DNA of 9,001 bases, taken from the NCBI GenBank assembly GCA_903870955.1, contig CAIQEX010000309.1:1-9001 (forward strand), read 5' to 3'. Below, piece by piece: positions 5,551 to 9,001 of the stretch (positions are counted from its first letter, which is position 1; each line of letters opens with the position of its first letter). The translations under genes were made by a program, and so were the position numbers. The notes under the pieces were generated by a model. That model made no database searches and was not told the origin of the DNA. It saw nothing but the letters and a program-made list of their open reading frames with translations. Source of the DNA: an uncultured beta proteobacterium. Lineage in GTDB: Bacteria; Pseudomonadota; Gammaproteobacteria; Burkholderiales; Burkholderiaceae_C.

Positions 5551-8500
5551 CGAGCCATTGTTCGGGCTTGAAACTCCGCAAACCCCTGAACAAGCAGTTC
5601 CGCCAACTGTTGACAGGTTTCGCCTGACGGCACACGAGTCGCTTGCTCCAGTTTCTCGCAGAGACTTCCCAGCCGCATGGCTCCTACCGCACGCGATGAG
5701 GACTTGAGTTTGTGCGCAAGATCCGCGGCGTCCGACCATCGCGCCATTGCAACTGCTTCGTGTATGGAAGCTATCGTTTTAGCCGCGCTCAACAGGTATT
5801 TGTCAAGCAAGCGTGCCAGCGTTTCAACGTTGTCGCCCACAATGCTCTGGAGTGCAGTTTCATCCCAAACTGGAAGTATCTGTTCAGGCAATGGGTCGAT
5901 CCCAGAACTCGATTCAAGTCCCGCGTTACCCTTATCCACGGTGCTGGCAGAGTTGGCATTGAGCAGCCCTGTCGCATCGGTTTGACGCGGTGTATCGGTC
6001 CATTTCGCAATCATGAAAAATAATTGCTCGGGGTCTATCGGCTTGGGCAGCACCGCGTCCATACCCGCTTCCAGACATAAGCGGCGATCTTCCGCACTGA
6101 CATTGGCCGTCATTGCGATGATTACTGTGGACGCCCATGCCGCATTGGCGCGGATGCGCCGAGTTGCCTCGTAACCATTCATAACCGGCATTTGCACGTC
6201 CATCAACACCACGTCAAAGTGCTGTTCGTGCAGTTTTTCGAGGACAACAAGACCATTTTCCGCAGTCACTACCTGCATGCCGATGGAACTCAAAATATCA
6301 AAGGCGACTTCCAAATTGAAGTCGTTGTCATCGACCACGAGCGCGCGCTTGCCGCGTAGTGCGGCCACAGCACGCGCCGGGTCTTCGACCACTGCATCCA
6401 CTTTGGCGTGCTCCGGCGCTATATCAAAATGGCAGACAAACCAGAAGGTGCTGCCGACATTCAATTCGCTGACGACACCTACTTCTCCGCCCATTACAGT
6501 GGCTAGTTGGCGACTGATGGCCAAGCCGAGGCCGGTGCCGCCAAACTTGCGTGTGGTGGAGTTGTCACCTTGCATGAAGGATTGAAAAAGCCGCGAGAGC
6601 TGCTCGTCATTAATTCCTATCCCAGTGTCCTCAACTTCAAAGCGCAAATGGCAGGTGCCCGCAGCATGACCTGCTGGCAAGTCATTCGAGACCATCACCC
6701 GCAAAATGATGTGGCCGTTCTCCGTAAATTTGCTCGCGTTGTTGAGAAAGTTAATCAGTATCTGGCGTAGTCGCAGCGCGTCGCAGCGAACAAAACGGGG
6801 GACCTCAGGGGCAATCTGTAATTTTAGGAGCAGCCCTTTTTCATTGGCCCTGCCCTCGCTCATGTGCACCAGCTGCTGCAACAACTGAACGAGGTCATGG
6901 GGCTGCACATCAAGCAGCAACTTACCGGCATCAATCTTGGAAAAGTCCAATATGTCATTGATTACGCTTAAGAGATGTGTACCCGACTGCTGTATTTTGT
7001 TGAGGTATTCACGCTGTTGGCCGGTGGGTTTATCGCGCAACAACAGGTACACCATGCCGATGATGGCGTTCATGGGCGTACGAATTTCATGGCTCATGTT
7101 GGCCAGGAACTGGCCACGACTACGCTTTGCCAGTTCGGCACTGTCCAGCGCCAACACCAACTCGTTTGTGCGCTCCAGAACGCGCAACTCCAAACTTTCG
7201 TTGAGCTGCTGCAATTGGCGACGTGATTCGACGCGCTCCGTAATGTCGTTAATAAAGCCGTACCAAACCACGCTGCCATCTTCTAACAACTCAGGACGGG
7301 CTTGCCCCTGGCGCCAGCGGCGGCCAATTCCGGGCAAGTCCACCTCAAATTCTTCGATCCAATTCTGCATGGCGCGTGCCGAATGCAATATCGATTGGAC
7401 AAAGGCCTCGCGGGCCTCGGGCACTATCGTTTCAAACACGCGACGGGCATCTTGCGCGACCTCCACATGGTTGAAGCCGAACATATCCTGAATGCCCATG
7501 CTTGCGAATGGCACGCTGAAACTTCCATCCGGCTTCATCTTGAACTGGTACAGCACACCAGGAAGTTCCTTTGAAAGCTTTTGCAACAGGTCATGGCTTT
7601 CCTGGAGCTCCGCCTCAATGCGCTTGCGGTTTGTAATATCTTGAATGCTGCCAATCAACCGAGCAGGCTTTTCATCGGCGTCGAACTCAACTTCTCCATT
7701 GCCGGCCACCCACCGTTTGGTCCCATCCATAGGACGCGTAATACGGTAGTCCAGCCTGAAGTCAATCTTGCCACTGGCAACCAAATGGAAGTGGTCCACA
7801 GCGTGCTGACGAAACTCTTCATCGACCAATTGATTCCAACCGGAAACGTCACGTAAAAAGTCTGGACCAATGCCAAAGAGTTCATCCAGTTCCGGGCTGC
7901 TTTTCCACAGTCCGGTCCGCATATCCAGCACATAGGTCCCAAAGCCAGCTATTTCCTGCGCCTTGCGCATCACGATTTCATTTTCGAGCAATGCCTGCCG
8001 AATGCGACGCTCCTCACTGGTGTCGCGGAAGGTCAACACCTCATCCCCTTGCACGCGTCCATCCAGGGTCATGGGTGCAACCGTGTAATGAACCGCAAAG
8101 CTGCTGCCGTCCTTGCGCCAAAAGACCTCGCCATCCACACTCAATGACCGACCTTGCTGCATGGCCCGGTGACCAACACATTCTGCAGCCGGATAGGGAC
8201 TGCCATCCGCATGCGAGTGGTGAAACAAAGAATGCGCGTGACGTCCGACCACTTCCGAAGGGGCATAACCCAACAGTTCGGCACCACGAGGATTGATGAA
8301 GGTGACGTAACCGTCAGCATTGACTCGACACAGGCCGTCACCGACAGAGTTCAGCAACTGCAACGCGTGGTGTTCTGCTTCAGCTTTCGATTTTTCCGCT
8401 TCTTTCTGGTCAGTAATGTCATAAAGCACGACCAGGTGGATGTCTTCGTAGGCGTCGCCTAAAGGTACTGCATCGGCCAGAACCGTGCACAGCGTGCCGT

Positions 8501-9001
8501 CCTTGCAGCGGATGACAACTTCCATCGTTTCAAAATCGGTGTTCTCACGGCGCGCTCTTTCGACGTTTGACAACCAGGTCTTGCCGACCCATTCCCGGTA
8601 TGCGATGTCGGGGTAAGCCTGTGGCCACCAGGCTTCAAGCGTCGGAATATCTTCAACCGTGTAGCCAAAAGTTTCCTGAAATGCCCGGTTCAGGAACGTG
8701 ATGTTGCCTGACGTATCGTTCAAGCAGAACGGCACCGGGCAATTGTCGAAGATGGCGCGCAGGCGCTTCTCACTTTCGAGCACCTCGAATTCAGCGTGGC
8801 GTTTTCCCAGAACTTCGCTGACCATCAGCATGAAATGGCCAGGGGTGGTGCGGTGCGCGTCTATTAACAACCGCTTGCCCAAAGCAGGAATATGCCGCTC
8901 AATCGACGCTGTTTCACCGTTGTTCACCACCCGGTGCAGGGTTTGTATCAGTTCATCATCAATGCTGGGCGATTGACCCAACAGCGCACTGATACTTGGG
9001 C
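5547..9001 (-). CDS. Multi-PAS hybrid sensor histidine kinase with receiver and Hpt domains (N-terminus outside window)
   Basis: At least 1144 codons are visible from the first in-window start-type codon (TTG at 8981), but the frame stays open to the edge, so the true N-terminus lies beyond. Numbering from that codon, the order is: tail of a PAS domain (about 20-60), four further PAS-like domains (about 70-190, 205-325, 340-455, 460-585), a short coiled coil, HisKA with SHEIRTPMN (His631), HATPase_c with N box NFLNNASKFT (744-753), DTGIG (785-789) and GGTGLGL (814-820), a receiver with DD884-885, Asp928, Thr958 and Lys980, and a C-terminal Hpt with AHKLKSSS (His1090). No transmembrane segment is visible, so sensing may be cytoplasmic or the membrane part lies upstream. 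This is a BarA/ArcB-type phosphorelay His-Asp-His; the final acceptor regulator is not in the window. The TAG stop overlaps the ABM gene fragment. All catalytic residues seem intact. Confidence 0.92.
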   Translation of the reverse strand, partial: PSISALLGQSPSIDDELIQTLHRVVNNGETASIERHIPALGKRLLIDAHRTTPGHFMLMVSEVLGKRHAEFEVLESEKRLRAIFDNCPVPFCLNDTSGNITFLNRAFQETFGYTVEDIPTLEAWWPQAYPDIAYREWVGKTWLSNVERARRENTDFETMEVVIRCKDGTLCTVLADAVPLGDAYEDIHLVVLYDITDQKEAEKSKAEAEHHALQLLNSVGDGLCRVNADGYVTFINPRGAELLGYAPSEVVGRHAHSLFHHSHADGSPYPAAECVGHRAMQQGRSLSVDGEVFWRKDGSSFAVHYTVAPMTLDGRVQGDEVLTFRDTSEERRIRQALLENEIVMRKAQEIAGFGTYVLDMRTGLWKSSPELDELFGIGPDFLRDVSGWNQLVDEEFRQHAVDHFHLVASGKIDFRLDYRITRPMDGTKRWVAGNGEVEFDADEKPARLIGSIQDITNRKRIEAELQESHDLLQKLSKELPGVLYQFKMKPDGSFSVPFASMGIQDMFGFNHVEVAQDARRVFETIVPEAREAFVQSILHSARAMQNWIEEFEVDLPGIGRRWRQGQARPELLEDGSVVWYGFINDITERVESRRQLQQLNESLELRVLERTNELVLALDSAELAKRSRGQFLANMSHEIRTPMNAIIGMVYLLLRDKPTGQQREYLNKIQQSGTHLLSVINDILDFSKIDAGKLLLDVQPHDLVQLLQQLVHMSEGRANEKGLLLKLQIAPEVPRFVRCDALRLRQILINFLNNASKFTENGHIILRVMVSNDLPAGHAAGTCHLRFEVEDTGIGINDEQLSRLFQSFMQGDNSTTRKFGGTGLGLAISRQLATVMGGEVGVVSELNVGSTFWFVCHFDIAPEHAKVDAVVEDPARAVAALRGKRALVVDDNDFNLEVAFDILSSIGMQVVTAENGLVVLEKLHEQHFDVVLMDVQMPVMNGYEATRRIRANAAWASTVIIAMTANVSAEDRRLCLEAGMDAVLPKPIDPEQLFFMIAKWTDTPRQTDATGLLNANSASTVDKGNAGLESSSGIDPLPEQILPVWDETALQSIVGDNVETLARLLDKYLLSAAKTIASIHEAVAMARWSDAADLAHKLKSSSRAVGAMRLGSLCEKLEQATRVPSGETCQQLAELLVQGFAEFQARTMAR

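Noticed and set aside
5098..5739. A 213-residue minus-strand reading frame starting inside the kinase gene
   Set aside because: Only its middle third is meaningful (ABM domain). The first 63 residues are the kinase gene in the wrong frame and the last 70 or so are cytochrome c DNA in the wrong frame, so it is not a real gene as a whole.

Overview
The window looks like chromosome from a Burkholderiales betaproteobacterium, most likely a Comamonadaceae/Rhodoferax-type organism. I infer this from protein character and moderately high GC; I could not run a taxonomic search. Coding density is very high and no gene-free stretch exceeds about 120 bases. I see no tRNA, rRNA, CRISPR array, insertion sequence or integrase.

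Layout. Positions 54-2389 hold a tight minus-strand operon, read right to left: a carboxymuconolactone decarboxylase/AhpD-like protein, an EamA/DMT permease and a peroxiredoxin-like AhpC/TSA protein, which then runs into a fragment of an antibiotic-biosynthesis-monooxygenase (ABM) gene at the left edge. A LysR-type regulator (2502-3419) is transcribed divergently from a 112-bp intergenic region containing a symmetric promoter-like element. Next on the plus strand come an HD-GYP phosphodiesterase with a C-terminal zinc ribbon (3532-4428) and, overlapping it by 14 bp, a uracil-DNA-glycosylase-like protein (4415-5020). The right part, on the minus strand, is a very large multi-PAS hybrid histidine kinase with receiver and Hpt domains (5547 to beyond the window end), followed downstream by a broken ABM gene fused to the tail of a cytochrome c gene.

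Most unusual feature. The first 134 bases recur at 5370-5503 in the same orientation with four mismatches. Both copies are internal parts of the same ABM gene. The copy beside the kinase keeps the ABM 5' part but loses its 3' end to a cytochrome c fragment. The copy at the left edge lacks the ABM 5' part and has replaced the natural end of the peroxiredoxin gene. Two reciprocally truncated copies flanking about 5.2 kb is the pattern expected if a circular molecule carrying an internal ABM fragment integrated by single crossover, or if a segmental duplication with deletions occurred. A chimeric assembly is the main alternative.

How the genes fit together. The CMD-DMT-peroxiredoxin operon with its divergent LysR regulator reads as an inducible response to redox or electrophile stress with an export step; this is inference from families. 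The HD-GYP/UDG-like pair is a separate, translationally overlapping unit. The hybrid kinase has no cognate response regulator in view.
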